Shown here one piece after another: positions 36,832 to 47,668 of a stretch of 64,000 nucleotides of DNA. The stretch is from an uncultured Desulfobacteraceae bacterium (GTDB taxonomy: Bacteria > Desulfobacterota > Desulfobacteria > Desulfobacterales > Desulfatirhabdiaceae). Position numbers and translations under genes: made by a program. Under the pieces are notes generated by a model. The model was given only the letters and a program-made list of their open reading frames with translations, was not told where the DNA came from and searched no databases. The first letter of the stretch is position 1. Every line of letters begins with the position of its first letter. The DNA lies in contig CAJBLH010000133.1 in NCBI GenBank assembly GCA_903953895.1, positions 1-64,000 on the forward strand. Reading direction: 5' to 3'.

Positions 36832-37314
36832 ATGGAAGCAAACATAACGACAAATAAGTTGAGCGCCCGATTTTCGGATTCCATCATCGAGACGCATTCG
36901 CACCGAGGCGATGAGACGCTGGTTGTCCGGAAACAAGATATACAGGATATCTGTCAATTTTTGCGGGACGACACGGAACTCCTGTACAATTTTATGATGG
37001 ACCTGACCGCGGTGGACTATCTCGGCCAGGAACCGAGGTTTGAGGTTGTCTATCATTTGTACTCTCTGGCCTTCAATCGGCGGATCAGAATCAAGACGCG
37101 GGTCTCCGAATCGGATTGCAGCGTGGACTCCATTGTTTCTTTGTGGCCCAGCGCGAATTGGTTCGAACGGGAAGTATACGATTTATACGGCATCACCTTC
37201 AAAGGGCATCCGGAGCTGAGAAGAATCCTGCTCTACGAGGATTTTCAAGGACATCCGCTCAGAAAAGATTATCCAATCAAGAAGAGACAGCCCTTAATCG
37301 GGCCAAACTGTTAA
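36832..37314 (+). CDS. nuoC: NADH-quinone oxidoreductase subunit C, operon 2
   Basis: 160 aa. It carries the full 30-kDa signature: WFEREVYDLYGITFKGHPEL followed by LYEDFQGHPLRKDYP. Directly followed by nuoD, as in standard operons. No strong ribosome site before the ATG. Confidence 0.94.
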   Translation: MEANITTNKLSARFSDSIIETHSHRGDETLVVRKQDIQDICQFLRDDTELLYNFMMDLTAVDYLGQEPRFEVVYHLYSLAFNRRIRIKTRVSESDCSVDSIVSLWPSANWFEREVYDLYGITFKGHPELRRILLYEDFQGHPLRKDYPIKKRQPLIGPNC

Positions 37315-37335
37315 TTTCAAAATGGTTATTGCCTA

Positions 37336-38526
37336 ATGTCTGATACAGCAAAAGACCTGCATAGCGAGTACATGGTCATCAACATGGGTCCATCGCATCC
37401 GGTGACTCATGGAACGGTAAAATTTCTGTTGACCCTTGAGGGGGAAACCATCATCGACATGAAAGTGGATATTGGTTACCTACATCGGGGCTTCGAGAAG
37501 ATGTGCGAAAACGGAACCTGGGAGCAGGTCATTCCTTACACCGATCGGCTCAATTACGTTTCTCCCCTCATCAACAATGTCGGGTATGCCCTGGCCGTGG
37601 AGAAACTTATCGGGATCGAGGCTCCGCAGCGATGCCAATATATCCGGGTCATTGCCAGTGAGCTTGCGCGCATATCCGACCATTATACGAACGTTGCAGC
37701 CAGTGGACTGGAGCTTGGCGCGTTTACGGCTTTTCTCTATTTTGTTGAAGCGCGGGAGCTGATATGGGACCTCATCGAAATGTTGTGCGGTGCCCGTGTA
37801 ACGGCCAATTATGTCCGAATCGGCGGGCTGAAGAATGATCTGCCGGATGGGTTCAAGACTAAGAGCCGGGATGTGTTTAAGAGATGCCGAGAACTCTGGG
37901 CCGATGTGGATAAGCTCCTGACTAAGAATCGAATATTTATCGATCGGGTACGAAATGTAGGGGTCATGCCTCCAGAAGATGCGATTGCTTGGGGCTTTAC
38001 AGGCCCCTGTCTCAGGGCATGCGGTATTCCTTATGATGTTCGGAAATTTCATCCTTATCTCGTATATGATCAGATGGATTTCGAAGTTCCGGTCGGCGAA
38101 ACAGGAGATAATTTCGACCGGTATTTGGTCAGGATGGAAGAAATCAATCAAAGCATGCGAATTGTGGAACAGGCACTAGATAAAATGCCGACTGGTCCCG
38201 TCAATGTCGACATGCCGGAATATAGATGGCAATCCAAGGATGATATCAGCAATCGAATCGAATCCATGATTTTTCACTTTAAAACCGTTACCGAAGGTAT
38301 CAAGCCGCCCGCCGGCGAAATATATTCGGCAGTTGAAGGCGCCAACGGCGAACTGGGATTCTATTTGGTCAGCGACGGAAGCGGTAAACCCTACAAATGC
38401 CGGGTCAGACCCCCATGTTTTCCTCTGACCGCCGCCATGCCCAAGATGGTTAGGGGCTCGTTCATTGCAGATATAATTCCCACTTTTGACATGATTAACA
38501 TGATAGGCGGAGAATGCGATAGATAG
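37336..38526 (+). CDS. nuoD: NADH-quinone oxidoreductase subunit D, operon 2
   Basis: 396 aa. The Q-site loop is MGPSHPVTHGTVK with both histidines; GYLHRGFEK and the tyrosine in DRLNYVSPL follow. The C-terminus, IGGECDR, is the typical complex I end and lacks a Ni-Fe hydrogenase C-terminal cysteine motif, so this is a complex I and not a hydrogenase subunit. Confidence 0.95.
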   Translation: MSDTAKDLHSEYMVINMGPSHPVTHGTVKFLLTLEGETIIDMKVDIGYLHRGFEKMCENGTWEQVIPYTDRLNYVSPLINNVGYALAVEKLIGIEAPQRCQYIRVIASELARISDHYTNVAASGLELGAFTAFLYFVEARELIWDLIEMLCGARVTANYVRIGGLKNDLPDGFKTKSRDVFKRCRELWADVDKLLTKNRIFIDRVRNVGVMPPEDAIAWGFTGPCLRACGIPYDVRKFHPYLVYDQMDFEVPVGETGDNFDRYLVRMEEINQSMRIVEQALDKMPTGPVNVDMPEYRWQSKDDISNRIESMIFHFKTVTEGIKPPAGEIYSAVEGANGELGFYLVSDGSGKPYKCRVRPPCFPLTAAMPKMVRGSFIADIIPTFDMINMIGGECDR

Positions 38527-38528
38527 CC

Positions 38529-39602
38529 ATGGTTGCAGACCTTATAGAATCTATTGTTAAAATACTGTTTATTTTCGGCGTCAACATCGGCTTTTTTTCG
38601 CCGATTCTCGGATGGGTCGAAAGAAAACAGAGTGCGTTGATGCAAGACCGGGTCGGCGCCAATCGGGCGGATATATTTGGCTATACCTTGATCGGGTTGT
38701 TTCATCCCATTGCCGATGCCATTAAGGTTTTGACCAAGGAAGACTTTATACCAGACGGAGCGGACCGGTTGATTCATACCCTGGCCCCGTTTATCAGCCT
38801 GACGCCGGCGATCGTCGCTTTTGCCGTCATTCCGTTCGGCGGGCAGTATGAACTCTTCGGCCATCGGGTCAATCTGATCATCGCCGATCTGGATGTCGGT
38901 CTGCTCTTCGTATTCGCTTTTGCATCCCTGGCTTCCTTCGGAGCGGTATTGGCCGGCTGGTCTTCCAATAACAACTGGTCATTTCTTGGTGGACTCCGCG
39001 CATCCGCCCAGATGCTTTCCTATGAAGTGGTCATGGGGCTGAACATTATCGGTGTGATTATGGTGTACGGCACGCTCCGGCTCAGCGAAATCGGAGCCAT
39101 GCAAGTCAATTTTTTTGACTGGGGCATTTTTTTACAGCCGGTCGGTTTTGTTCTGTTCTTTACCTGCGCCATTGCAGAAAACAAAAGAGCGCCATTCGAC
39201 GTCGCAGAGGCAGAATCGGAACTTGTTGCAGGGTATTTTACCGAATACAGCGGTTTGAAATTCGTTATGTTCTGGATGGGCGAATTTCTTGAAATCGTGA
39301 CCATCGGCGGTTTGGTCACCACCATGTTTTTCGGTGCCTGGCACCTGCCCTTTGTAAGCGACCAGATGCTTCTGAATTTCTTCCGGTTTGCTGGGCCCAA
39401 CGGAGCTGCGATCCTGGCAATCCTGGTGAATATCATCACGTTTTTTACAAAGGTAATCTTTTTTATCTGGCTGCAAATGACGATCCGTTGGACCCTGCCC
39501 CGTTTTCGTTATGATCAGGTTATGAGACTCGGATGGAAAATGTTTCTTCCGATTGCCCTCATCAATATATTTATTACCGGACTGGTGATTTTGGTTAAAT
39601 AA
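38529..39602 (+). CDS. nuoH: NADH-quinone oxidoreductase subunit H, operon 2
   Basis: 357 aa with about eight helices. Motifs: ERKQSALMQDRVGANRAD, HPIADAIKVLTKEDFIP and ENKRAPFDVAEAESELVAGY, then FTEYSG. It is 29 residues longer than the operon 1 copy. Confidence 0.95.
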   Translation: MVADLIESIVKILFIFGVNIGFFSPILGWVERKQSALMQDRVGANRADIFGYTLIGLFHPIADAIKVLTKEDFIPDGADRLIHTLAPFISLTPAIVAFAVIPFGGQYELFGHRVNLIIADLDVGLLFVFAFASLASFGAVLAGWSSNNNWSFLGGLRASAQMLSYEVVMGLNIIGVIMVYGTLRLSEIGAMQVNFFDWGIFLQPVGFVLFFTCAIAENKRAPFDVAEAESELVAGYFTEYSGLKFVMFWMGEFLEIVTIGGLVTTMFFGAWHLPFVSDQMLLNFFRFAGPNGAAILAILVNIITFFTKVIFFIWLQMTIRWTLPRFRYDQVMRLGWKMFLPIALINIFITGLVILVK

Positions 39603-39603
39603 A

Positions 39604-40218
39604 ATGGCAGATATCAATATTATACATAATTATCCCAAAATGGGTATTCCCATGGGAAAATTGAAGCCCAAAAGAGTGCGTAAAAATATCGAGCTGACCT
39701 TGTGGGAGAGACTCTATATCTTCGAGATTATTCGGGGTATGCACATTACAACGATACATTTTTTTCTCAACCTGCTGGGCTTCATCTTTCCTCCCAAGGG
39801 CAAAAAGCGAAGAATTATGACGGTGTACTATCCGGAAGAGAAGCTGACGCTTCCGGTTGCTTACCGCGGTCGACCCGTTTTGGTGATGCGGGAAAACGGA
39901 ACCGAGAAATGTGTGGCATGCGGACTCTGCGAAAAGATATGTCCTGCTTCCGCCATAACGATTATCGCTGAAGAAAAAGAGAATGGTGAAAGATTCCCTG
40001 CCGCCTATACGCTTGACATGGCACGATGCGTTTACTGCGGTTATTGTGAAGAAGTCTGTCCCAAAGAGGCGATTGTCATGAGTGCCGAATATGAGGGACT
40101 TGCCAGGCGGAACCGACAAAACCTGCGCTTTTCGAAAGATAAGCTGTTAAGACCGGAAAAAAGCGTAAAAGATCGTATTGAATATATCAGAGGAATATAC
40201 GCTAAATGCAATTATTGA
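39604..40218 (+). CDS. nuoI: NADH-quinone oxidoreductase subunit I, operon 2
   Basis: 204 aa. Two [4Fe-4S] motifs: CVACGLCEKICP near 102 and CVYCGYCEEVCP near 143, with the usual EAIVMS after the second. The N-terminal 90 residues include an amphipathic region that docks NuoI to NuoH. It overlaps nuoJ by 13 nt. Confidence 0.95.
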   Translation: MADINIIHNYPKMGIPMGKLKPKRVRKNIELTLWERLYIFEIIRGMHITTIHFFLNLLGFIFPPKGKKRRIMTVYYPEEKLTLPVAYRGRPVLVMRENGTEKCVACGLCEKICPASAITIIAEEKENGERFPAAYTLDMARCVYCGYCEEVCPKEAIVMSAEYEGLARRNRQNLRFSKDKLLRPEKSVKDRIEYIRGIYAKCNY

Positions 40219-40712
40219 TGTTCTATATATTCAGCTTGGGTGCGGTGCTTTCCGCAACGTTGATGGTAACCAACATCAAGCCGGTGACAGCGGCCATGAA
40301 TTTAATCATGACCATGTTTTTTCTGGCAGGGCTATATGTCCTTCTGGATGCGCATCTGATTGCCGCCCTCCAGATTATTGTTTATGCGGGCGCCATCATG
40401 GTTTTGTTCCTTTTTGTTATTCTGCTGTTGAATATTCACGAAAAAGAAGGGGAGACAGCCCGCCGGAAAGTGATAATTCAGTTTGGCAGTATCGCAATAG
40501 TCGGCAGTCTGTTTATCGCTATGGCGAAGCTTTCGGCAATTGACCCATTGATGATAAAAGCAGTTGATCCGGCTTTTGGCACGACAAAGTCCGTGGGGAA
40601 ACTTCTATACACCGATTATTTGCTCCCGTTTGAAATCGCTTCGTTCTTGTTGCTTGCAGCCATTGTTGGAGCCGTCATCTTAGCAAAAAGGAGGATTGAT
40701 GATTCGGAGTGA
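40206..40712 (+). CDS. nuoJ: NADH-quinone oxidoreductase subunit J, operon 2
   Basis: 168 aa, five helices, with LIAALQIIVYAGAIMVLFLFV, the conserved helix 3. AGAGGA lies within the nuoI end, upstream of the ATG. Confidence 0.94.
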   Translation: MQLLMFYIFSLGAVLSATLMVTNIKPVTAAMNLIMTMFFLAGLYVLLDAHLIAALQIIVYAGAIMVLFLFVILLLNIHEKEGETARRKVIIQFGSIAIVGSLFIAMAKLSAIDPLMIKAVDPAFGTTKSVGKLLYTDYLLPFEIASFLLLAAIVGAVILAKRRIDDSE

Positions 40713-40740
40713 TCTTCATCCGAATCATGAATAGTAATCT

Positions 40741-41043
40741 ATGGTTTCATTGAACTCATACCTGATAGTGGGGGCCATACTCTTTTCAATTGGCGCGGTA
40801 GGCGTTTTTACCCGGCGAAACGTTCTGATTATCTACATGTGCATCGAATTGATGCTGAATGCTGTTAATCTAACATTCATCTCGTTTTCTAAATTTTTAA
40901 ACGATATGAACGGCCATGTGTTCGTGTTCATGATCATGACCGTTGCCGCGGCAGAAGCTGCGGTAGGACTTGCCATAATCATTTCGCTTTTTAGAAATAA
41001 AGCGACCATTTATGTGGACGACATTAATTTAAGTAAAGGTTGA
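40741..41043 (+). CDS. nuoK: NADH-quinone oxidoreductase subunit K, operon 2
   Basis: 100 aa, three helices. Conserved glutamates are in [11 protein letters not shown] and [12 protein letters not shown]. Confidence 0.95.
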   Translation: MVSLNSYLIVGAILFSIGAVGVFTRRNVLIIYMCIELMLNAVNLTFISFSKFLNDMNGHVFVFMIMTVAAAEAAVGLAIIISLFRNKATIYVDDINLSKG

Positions 41044-41050
41044 TGAAAAC

Positions 41051-42538
41051 GTGCAGACGATTCTATCCATGAAACCCATGCTTGCGGTGCTGGTGTCTCT
41101 TCTGGCCGCGCCGTTGATTTTCGCCACAGGGGATAAGCGCCCCAATCTGCGGGAATTCTGGTCGATACTGGCCGGGGTAGTCAAATTTTTAATTGTCATC
41201 TCCATGGCGCCCCTCGTTTTTTCCGGCAACACCATAGAATACACTCTGATCAGTTTTTATGAAGGGATAGACATCAAGTTTCGGGTCGATGCCCTCGGAC
41301 TGCTTTTTGCCACCATTTCCTCCTTTCTGTGGATTGTAACCACTTTCTATTCGGTAGGCTACATGCGATCCGGAAAGGAACACTCGCAGACCCGGTTCTA
41401 TACCTGCTTTGCGATCAGTCTTTCGGCAACTGTCGGTGTCGCTTTTTCCGCCAACCTGATCACTCTGTTTATATTTTATGAAATTCTAAGCCTTGCCACT
41501 GTGCCTTTGGTTGGTCACAAGGAAACGCCGGAGGCAGTAGAAGGCGCAAAGAAGTATTTTCTCTACCTGCTCACACTTTCAAAAACTCTGCTTCTGTCCG
41601 GGATTATCATCATATATGTTGTGGCAGGAACAACCGATTTTCAAAGTCACGGGCTGCTGAGGCACGTGCAGGGATCAAGTCTGCTGTTTGTCACATTTTT
41701 CCTGTTTCTGTTCGGGTTTGCCAAAGCCGCAGTCATGCCGGTTCACAACTGGCTGCCGTCTGCTATGGTGGCTCCGACGCCGGTCAGTGCTCTGCTGCAT
41801 GCGGTTGCGGTGGTAAAAGTTGGTGTGTTCTCGATACTGCGGGTTGTGTTTCATATCTACGGGATCGATCAGATGGCAAATCTTAACCTTGGCATTACAA
41901 CAGCCTATATTGTCTCGTTTACCATTATCATGGCTTCTGTCATCGCACTGTCAAAGGACAATCTAAAGGCCAGACTCGCCTATTCCACGATCAGTCAGCT
42001 TTCGTACGTGATCTTGGGCGCTGTGTTGTTAACCCAATCGGGTATGGCCGGAGGGATCGTTCACATCGCCAATCACGCTTTCTCCAAGATTACCCTCTTT
42101 TTTTGTGCCGGCTCTCTGTATACTGCGGCGCACATGACCGAGATCAGTCAGCTCTCGAATATCGGCAAAAAAATGCCTTGGACGATGACGGCATTTTTTA
42201 TTGCATCGCTGAGCATGATCGGTGTGCCGCCAGCAGCGGGATTTGTCAGCAAGTGGTATTTGGCGATCGGCTCGATCGAAGCCAAGGAAATACCGATACT
42301 GATGGTTTTGCTGGTAAGCACTGTTTTGAATGCAGCTTATTTTCTGCCGGTCACCTATAAGGCTTTTTTTGTCAAGGAAACAGTTTTGGCCTCTGCTCAC
42401 GACCACCATGTACATCATGAGGAAATCCGGGAGAACCCCATGGTGGTGGTTCCGTTGGTGTTGACGGCCATTATTTCCCTGATTATCGGGATATTTCCGG
42501 TATATTTTTTAAATCTTGCTCAGGAGGTTCTCCGATGA
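41051..42538 (+). CDS. MrpD/NuoN-like antiporter subunit (extra), operon 2
   Basis: 495 aa, GTG start at 41051 (an ATG at 41069 is possible). The TM5 glutamate is in FIFYEILSLATVPLV, the TM7 lysine in GFAKAAVMPVHNWLP and the TM8 lysine in AVAVVKVGVF. It is strongly similar to the 9333-10805 protein, including SAMVAPTPVSALLHA and HIANHAFSKITLFF. It gives operon 2 four antiporter-like subunits as well. Confidence 0.9.
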   Translation: MQTILSMKPMLAVLVSLLAAPLIFATGDKRPNLREFWSILAGVVKFLIVISMAPLVFSGNTIEYTLISFYEGIDIKFRVDALGLLFATISSFLWIVTTFYSVGYMRSGKEHSQTRFYTCFAISLSATVGVAFSANLITLFIFYEILSLATVPLVGHKETPEAVEGAKKYFLYLLTLSKTLLLSGIIIIYVVAGTTDFQSHGLLRHVQGSSLLFVTFFLFLFGFAKAAVMPVHNWLPSAMVAPTPVSALLHAVAVVKVGVFSILRVVFHIYGIDQMANLNLGITTAYIVSFTIIMASVIALSKDNLKARLAYSTISQLSYVILGAVLLTQSGMAGGIVHIANHAFSKITLFFCAGSLYTAAHMTEISQLSNIGKKMPWTMTAFFIASLSMIGVPPAAGFVSKWYLAIGSIEAKEIPILMVLLVSTVLNAAYFLPVTYKAFFVKETVLASAHDHHVHHEEIRENPMVVVPLVLTAIISLIIGIFPVYFLNLAQEVLR

Positions 42539-42792
42539 TCAAAAAGCTAGTTGATTATATCGGCAATCCGGAGAATGTCGGTAAATTGAAAAAATTGGGG
42601 TATGTTTCACTTGTTGCGGTTTTTATATCGGATTTTTTTGTCCATCGTGACCATGCTATTTACATTTGGGATAAAACTCCGGGCTGGGGCGCATTTTACG
42701 GTTTCGTGTCATGCGTGATCATCATTCTGGTCTCTAAGTTTATTGGTCATCAGGGCGGCATCATGAAGCGCGAGGATTATTACGATGATTGA
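42535..42792 (+). CDS. Small two-TM protein of operon 2
   Basis: 85 aa, starting in the ATGA at the previous stop and overlapping the next gene by 8 nt. Two hydrophobic helices (about 21-38 and 53-70) and a charged tail ending YYDD. It is the positional counterpart of the 83-aa protein at 10857-11108, whose tail ends with a similar DFYDKKN. It is not a named family to my knowledge. Confidence 0.78.
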   Translation: MIKKLVDYIGNPENVGKLKKLGYVSLVAVFISDFFVHRDHAIYIWDKTPGWGAFYGFVSCVIIILVSKFIGHQGGIMKREDYYDD

Positions 42793-44542
42793 TTGGTTTC
42801 ACCCATCAATATTTTTTATTTGTGGGGCATTTTTAATTCCTTTCCTGAGAGGTAAGGTACAGAAAGTCTATCTTCTGGCTATTCCGGTCCTTGCAGTGCT
42901 GTCAGTTTCGATTATGTCCCCGGGAGCATACTGGACTTACAATTTCCTTGGTAACTCCTTGGTATTCGGCGCCGCAGACAAGCTCAGCATCATCTTCGGT
43001 TGGGTCTTTACCGTAATGTCCTTGATCGGTATCGTATATGCCCTGCATGTAGAAGACTCCGGCCAGCATATGGCCGCCTTTCTATATATTGGGGGGTCGC
43101 TTGGTGTGACCTTTGCCGGTGATTACTTTTCCCTTTTCGTGTTTTGGGAACTGATGGCGTTTGCTTCCGCCTATCTTGTCTTTGCCAAACGTGAAAAAGA
43201 GGCTATTGAAGCAGGGTACCGTTATATCCTTGTTCATATTTTCGGCGGTGTTTGTTTATTGGGCGGGATTATCCTTCATGCCGTCAGCACCCAGTCGATT
43301 GCCATCGGTCCCTTGGCTAAGGACGGAAGCCTTGCATTTTATCTCATCCTGATAGGGGTGATTGTAAACGCTGCTGTTCCGCCGCTTCATGCTTGGCTTA
43401 CGGATGCATATCCGGAAGGAACGGTAACTGGTTCCGTATTCATGTCCGCATTTACAACCAAAACCGCAGTGTATGTGTTGGTCCGGGTATTTCCAGGAAC
43501 CGAGCTTCTGGTCTGGATGGGAACCATCATGGCACTCTATGGTGTTGTCTATGCAGTACTCGAGAACGACTGTCGCAGACTGCTGGCTTACCATATCATC
43601 AGCCAGGTCGGTTATATGGTGGCGGGTGTCGGCATCGGAACGGACCTGTCGTTGAATGGCTCCGTATCGCATGCCTTTGCGCACATTCTTTACAAAGGCC
43701 TGCTTTTCATGGGTGCGGGTGCGGTCATTCAGATGACTGGCAAACGAAAACTCACGGAACTGGGTGGCATTTATAAGACGATGCCGATCACGTTGTGCCT
43801 TTATATGATTGGCGGCTTTGCCATTTCGGCTTTCCCCTTGTTCAGCGGATTTGTCACCAAGTCGATGGTGGTTTCCGGAGCTACCCATGACCACAGACCG
43901 TGGGTTGCTCTGCTGTTGACCATGGCTTCGGCAGGAACTTTTCTCCATACAGGACTTAAACTGCCGTATTACATGTTCTTTGCTAAAGACTCAGGTATCC
44001 GGACCACGGAGCCACCGATGAATATGCTTATTGCCATGGGTATGGCTGCGTTTATGTGTATTGCCATTGGCGTGCTTCCTGGGCCGCTTTACAAGTTGCT
44101 GCCATATCCTGTTCATTTCGATCCTTATACGGGTGAACACGTCACCAGCGCACTTGGCATTCTGTTGTTTACTGGTCTTGGTTTTTTCATGCTGCTTAAA
44201 AAACTGGATCCAGAACCCACCATCAGTGCGGATACGGACTGGTTGTATCGAAAAGGCAGCAGGGTGTTCATGTGGTTTGTCAATAAGCCTCTTGCCATCT
44301 ATGAAAACTATTTGAGCAATGTCTACAATACCTGGTTTACGAGATTCACCTTGTTTTTTTCAAGTTTTTTAGCAAGAGTATTTGATGTACGGTTGATAGA
44401 TGGATGCGTTAATGGTGTCGCTGATTTCTTCATGAACCTTGCTCAGACCCTTCGAGTGTCCGGTAGCGGCTTGGTGAGAAATTATGCGTTTACGATGCTT
44501 TTGGGAAGCGTCGTCATTCTTACTTATTATTTATTCTCATGA
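42785..44542 (+). CDS. NuoL-like antiporter subunit, operon 2
   Basis: 585 aa. The TM5 glutamate is in [14 protein letters not shown]. As in the operon 1 copy, the TM7 lysine position holds asparagine ([19 protein letters not shown]), with the lysine in TTKTAVYVL. The C-terminal extension (about 430-585) carries an amphipathic section and a final helix, like NuoL. Confidence 0.85.
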   Translation: MIDWFHPSIFFICGAFLIPFLRGKVQKVYLLAIPVLAVLSVSIMSPGAYWTYNFLGNSLVFGAADKLSIIFGWVFTVMSLIGIVYALHVEDSGQHMAAFLYIGGSLGVTFAGDYFSLFVFWELMAFASAYLVFAKREKEAIEAGYRYILVHIFGGVCLLGGIILHAVSTQSIAIGPLAKDGSLAFYLILIGVIVNAAVPPLHAWLTDAYPEGTVTGSVFMSAFTTKTAVYVLVRVFPGTELLVWMGTIMALYGVVYAVLENDCRRLLAYHIISQVGYMVAGVGIGTDLSLNGSVSHAFAHILYKGLLFMGAGAVIQMTGKRKLTELGGIYKTMPITLCLYMIGGFAISAFPLFSGFVTKSMVVSGATHDHRPWVALLLTMASAGTFLHTGLKLPYYMFFAKDSGIRTTEPPMNMLIAMGMAAFMCIAIGVLPGPLYKLLPYPVHFDPYTGEHVTSALGILLFTGLGFFMLLKKLDPEPTISADTDWLYRKGSRVFMWFVNKPLAIYENYLSNVYNTWFTRFTLFFSSFLARVFDVRLIDGCVNGVADFFMNLAQTLRVSGSGLVRNYAFTMLLGSVVILTYYLFS

Positions 44543-44555
44543 TAAGATCTCAAAT

Positions 44556-46151
44556 ATGATAAATGCTCTGCACTTTCCCATTTTATCCTTCATCACCTTC
44601 ATCCCGCTGGTGGGGATCTTGTTTATCTGTTTTTTGAAGGATGACAACCATGAATTGATCCGCTGGGTGGCTTTTCTGACAGCCGTGGTCTCCTTTGTTT
44701 TTTCTGTGCCATTGTATTTTCACTTTGATTCCAATACATGGAACATGCAATTCGTGGAATACATTCCCTGGGTCAAGGACTTTGGCATCAGTTACCACAT
44801 GGGTATCGACGGGATCAGTCTGCTGCTGGTACTGCTTACCACGTTTCTGTCGGCCCTGGCGATTCTGTCTACCTGGACGGCCGTAACCAAACAGGTGAAG
44901 GGATACATGATATCCCTGCTGTTTCTTGAGGTCGGCATGCTAGGCGTGTTTTGCGCTTTGGATTTCTTCTTGTTTTACGTATTTTGGGAAGTCATGCTGA
45001 TTCCCATGTATTTTATCATTGGAATATGGGGCGGACCCCGCAGGATTTACGCTGCGGTCAAGTTTTTTATATATACCATGAGCGGTAGTGTTCTGATGTT
45101 GATTGCAATTCTTTTTCTCTACTTCATGCACTACAGGGAAACCGGGGAATACACGTTCAACATTCTTACTTATCATTCGCTGCACCTTCCGGTAAATGTA
45201 CAATTCTGGCTATTTCTGGCTTTTTTTCTGGCATTTGCGATCAAAGTTCCCATGTTTCCTTTTCATACTTGGTTGCCGGATGCCCATGTGGAGGCGCCGA
45301 CAGCCGGCAGTGTGATTCTGGCAGGTGTCCTGCTTAAGATGGGAACTTATGGTTTTCTCCGGTTCAGCCTCCCGATTTTTCCGCAAGCTACCATTAATTT
45401 CATTCCGATCATCATGACGCTCGCTGTCATTGGTATCGTCTATGGTGCGCTGGTCTCCATCGCGCAGGAGGATATCAAAAAACTGGTCGCCTATTCCAGC
45501 GTCAGCCACCTTGGCTATTGTATGCTGGGTATGTTTGCATTGAATGTTGATGGCGTCAAAGGCAGCATCATCCAGATGATCAATCATGGTCTCAGCACCG
45601 GCGCACTCTTTCTTATCGTCGGCATGCTGTATGAACGCCGGCATACTCGCCTGATTTCTGATTACGGCGGTGTGATGAAAGTGATGCCAATATTCGCTAC
45701 GATATTTTTATTGGTCGCTTTTTCATCGATGGGTGTTCCCGGCACCAACGGTTTTATCGGCGAATTGCTGATTCTCATCGGAGCGTTTAAGTCCAATATC
45801 GGCTTTGCGGCTGTTGCCATGCTCGGCCTGGTCTTTGGAGCTGTCTATCTTCTGTGGATGTACAAGCGGGTGATGTACGGAGAAATTACTCACGAAGAAA
45901 ACAGGCATTTGAAAGATATGAGTCGGCGTGAGCTTGCCTACATTCTACCTATCATGGTGTTTATATTTTGGATTGGATTGTACCCAAAGCCTTTTCTCGA
46001 TAAAATGACCACTTCTGTTGATCATCTGTTGCAACAAGTTAATTGTGTTGACAATGCACGAAAAACCACACCGACGACTGAGGGGCAGAAGATCGCCGCG
46101 TTGAATTTGAATCATACGCTGCAAAACCGTGTGCTGTCCGGCCGCGAATAA
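44556..46151 (+). CDS. nuoM: NADH-quinone oxidoreductase subunit M, operon 2
   Basis: 531 aa from ATG 44556; the upstream in-frame extension overlaps the previous gene. Motifs: [34 protein letters not shown] and [16 protein letters not shown]. The extra C-terminal 40 residues are soluble. Confidence 0.95.
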   Translation: MINALHFPILSFITFIPLVGILFICFLKDDNHELIRWVAFLTAVVSFVFSVPLYFHFDSNTWNMQFVEYIPWVKDFGISYHMGIDGISLLLVLLTTFLSALAILSTWTAVTKQVKGYMISLLFLEVGMLGVFCALDFFLFYVFWEVMLIPMYFIIGIWGGPRRIYAAVKFFIYTMSGSVLMLIAILFLYFMHYRETGEYTFNILTYHSLHLPVNVQFWLFLAFFLAFAIKVPMFPFHTWLPDAHVEAPTAGSVILAGVLLKMGTYGFLRFSLPIFPQATINFIPIIMTLAVIGIVYGALVSIAQEDIKKLVAYSSVSHLGYCMLGMFALNVDGVKGSIIQMINHGLSTGALFLIVGMLYERRHTRLISDYGGVMKVMPIFATIFLLVAFSSMGVPGTNGFIGELLILIGAFKSNIGFAAVAMLGLVFGAVYLLWMYKRVMYGEITHEENRHLKDMSRRELAYILPIMVFIFWIGLYPKPFLDKMTTSVDHLLQQVNCVDNARKTTPTTEGQKIAALNLNHTLQNRVLSGRE

Positions 46152-46165
46152 AAAGACGATCAATT

Positions 46166-47641
46166 ATGGAACCAATGATGCCTACAATTAATCTGAGTGC
46201 CGTATACCCTGAAATCATTATCGCCCTTTTTGCATTGATTGTTTTAATGATGCAGGCTTTTGCCGATGTCCGCGGAAAAAATTTTTACGGTTATGTCAGC
46301 CTGGTTGGTGTTGTGACCGCATTCTTTATTGTTTTTCAAAAACCTTCTCCATTTGTTTTCAAATCCGTAGAGTTTGCTTTCAACGGATTGTGGGTGGTGG
46401 ACAACTATAGTCGATTTTTCAAACTGATATTTCTGCTGGGCACGGGTCTAACCCTTCTTATATCAATAAAATACGTCGAGGATGAGCGGGTGCAGCATGG
46501 GGAATACTTCGCGCTGATCCTGTTTTCTACCCTCGGTATGATGATCATGGCCAGTGGTACCGAGCTGATGACTTTGTTTTTGGGTCTCGAACTGATGTCC
46601 ATATCACTTTATGCATTGGCTGGATATACTCGAACGCGCATGATTTCAAACGAAGCTGCACTCAAGTATTTTCTGCTTGGCTCGTTTGCCACCGGTTTTC
46701 TGCTTTACGGGATGGCCTTGTTATATGGGGCTGCCGGAACGACGAATCTGCATGGAATTTCCGTTTTTATCGCCAGTAGCCATTTTAAGACGCCGATGCC
46801 TATTATCGGGATGGCGCTGCTGGTGATCGGGTTCGGGTTCAAGATTGCTGTGGTCCCATTTCATATGTGGGCTCCGGATGTTTATCAGGGTGCGCCTTCT
46901 CCGATCACGGCATTCATGTCGGCTGGGCCCAAGGCGGCGGCATTTGCCGCCTTTGTTCGGATTTTCATGGACGCCCTTCCAGGGCTCCATGATGAGTGGG
47001 TAATGTTGATATGGATTCTGGCTGCTCTGACCATGACAGTCGGCAATATCATCGCGCTGGTGCAGGACAACATCAAGCGCATGCTGGCTTACTCCAGCAT
47101 TGCGCATGCTGGCTACGTGCTGGTGGCTTTTTTGTCTGCCGGGGAGCTGGGGATCAGCAGCATTCTCTACTATATGCTGGCATATACCTTCATGAATATT
47201 GGGGCGTTTGCCGTTATCAGCGTGTTAGGCGGAAAAGGCGAAGAAAAAGTCAATGTTTCGGATTATAACGGTCTGGGGTATCGACATCCGGTTGCGGCAA
47301 TCGCCATGAGTCTGTTTTTATTTTCTCTGGCAGGAATACCCCCTACTGCCGGTTTTATGGGAAAGTTTTATATATTTTCCGCAGCGATCAAGGAAGGGTA
47401 TCTGGGTCTGGCCATTGTCGGGGTCATTAACAGTGTGATATCGGTCTATTATTACCTAAGAGTCACTGTCGCCATGTATATGAAATCACCTGACATCACC
47501 GATGAAATTCCTATCCGCGGACTCTTTTCTCCTGCATGCATCCTTGCAATCATTATTTCCGCATACGGGGTCCTGCGATTGGGGTTGTTTCCTTCAGACT
47601 ACATCGCTATTGCCAAGCAGTCCTTGCTCGCATTGCAATAG
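46166..47641 (+). CDS. nuoN: NADH-quinone oxidoreductase subunit N, operon 2
   Basis: 491 aa with the TM5 glutamate in FLGLELMSISLYAL, the TM7 lysine in FGFKIAVVPFHMWAPDVYQGAP and DNIKRMLAYSSIAHAGY. Followed after 27 nt by the second fdhA with no terminator between, so they are probably cotranscribed. Confidence 0.95.
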   Translation: MEPMMPTINLSAVYPEIIIALFALIVLMMQAFADVRGKNFYGYVSLVGVVTAFFIVFQKPSPFVFKSVEFAFNGLWVVDNYSRFFKLIFLLGTGLTLLISIKYVEDERVQHGEYFALILFSTLGMMIMASGTELMTLFLGLELMSISLYALAGYTRTRMISNEAALKYFLLGSFATGFLLYGMALLYGAAGTTNLHGISVFIASSHFKTPMPIIGMALLVIGFGFKIAVVPFHMWAPDVYQGAPSPITAFMSAGPKAAAFAAFVRIFMDALPGLHDEWVMLIWILAALTMTVGNIIALVQDNIKRMLAYSSIAHAGYVLVAFLSAGELGISSILYYMLAYTFMNIGAFAVISVLGGKGEEKVNVSDYNGLGYRHPVAAIAMSLFLFSLAGIPPTAGFMGKFYIFSAAIKEGYLGLAIVGVINSVISVYYYLRVTVAMYMKSPDITDEIPIRGLFSPACILAIIISAYGVLRLGLFPSDYIAIAKQSLLALQ

Positions 47642-47668
47642 CGGCCAAATCATGAAAGTATATTGATT

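Noticed and set aside
38454-38526. Ni-Fe hydrogenase (group 4) large subunit in place of operon 2 NuoD
   Set aside because: The C-terminus ends GGECDR with no C-terminal DPCxxC nickel motif, and the N-terminal CxxC nickel motif is absent; it is complex I NuoD.
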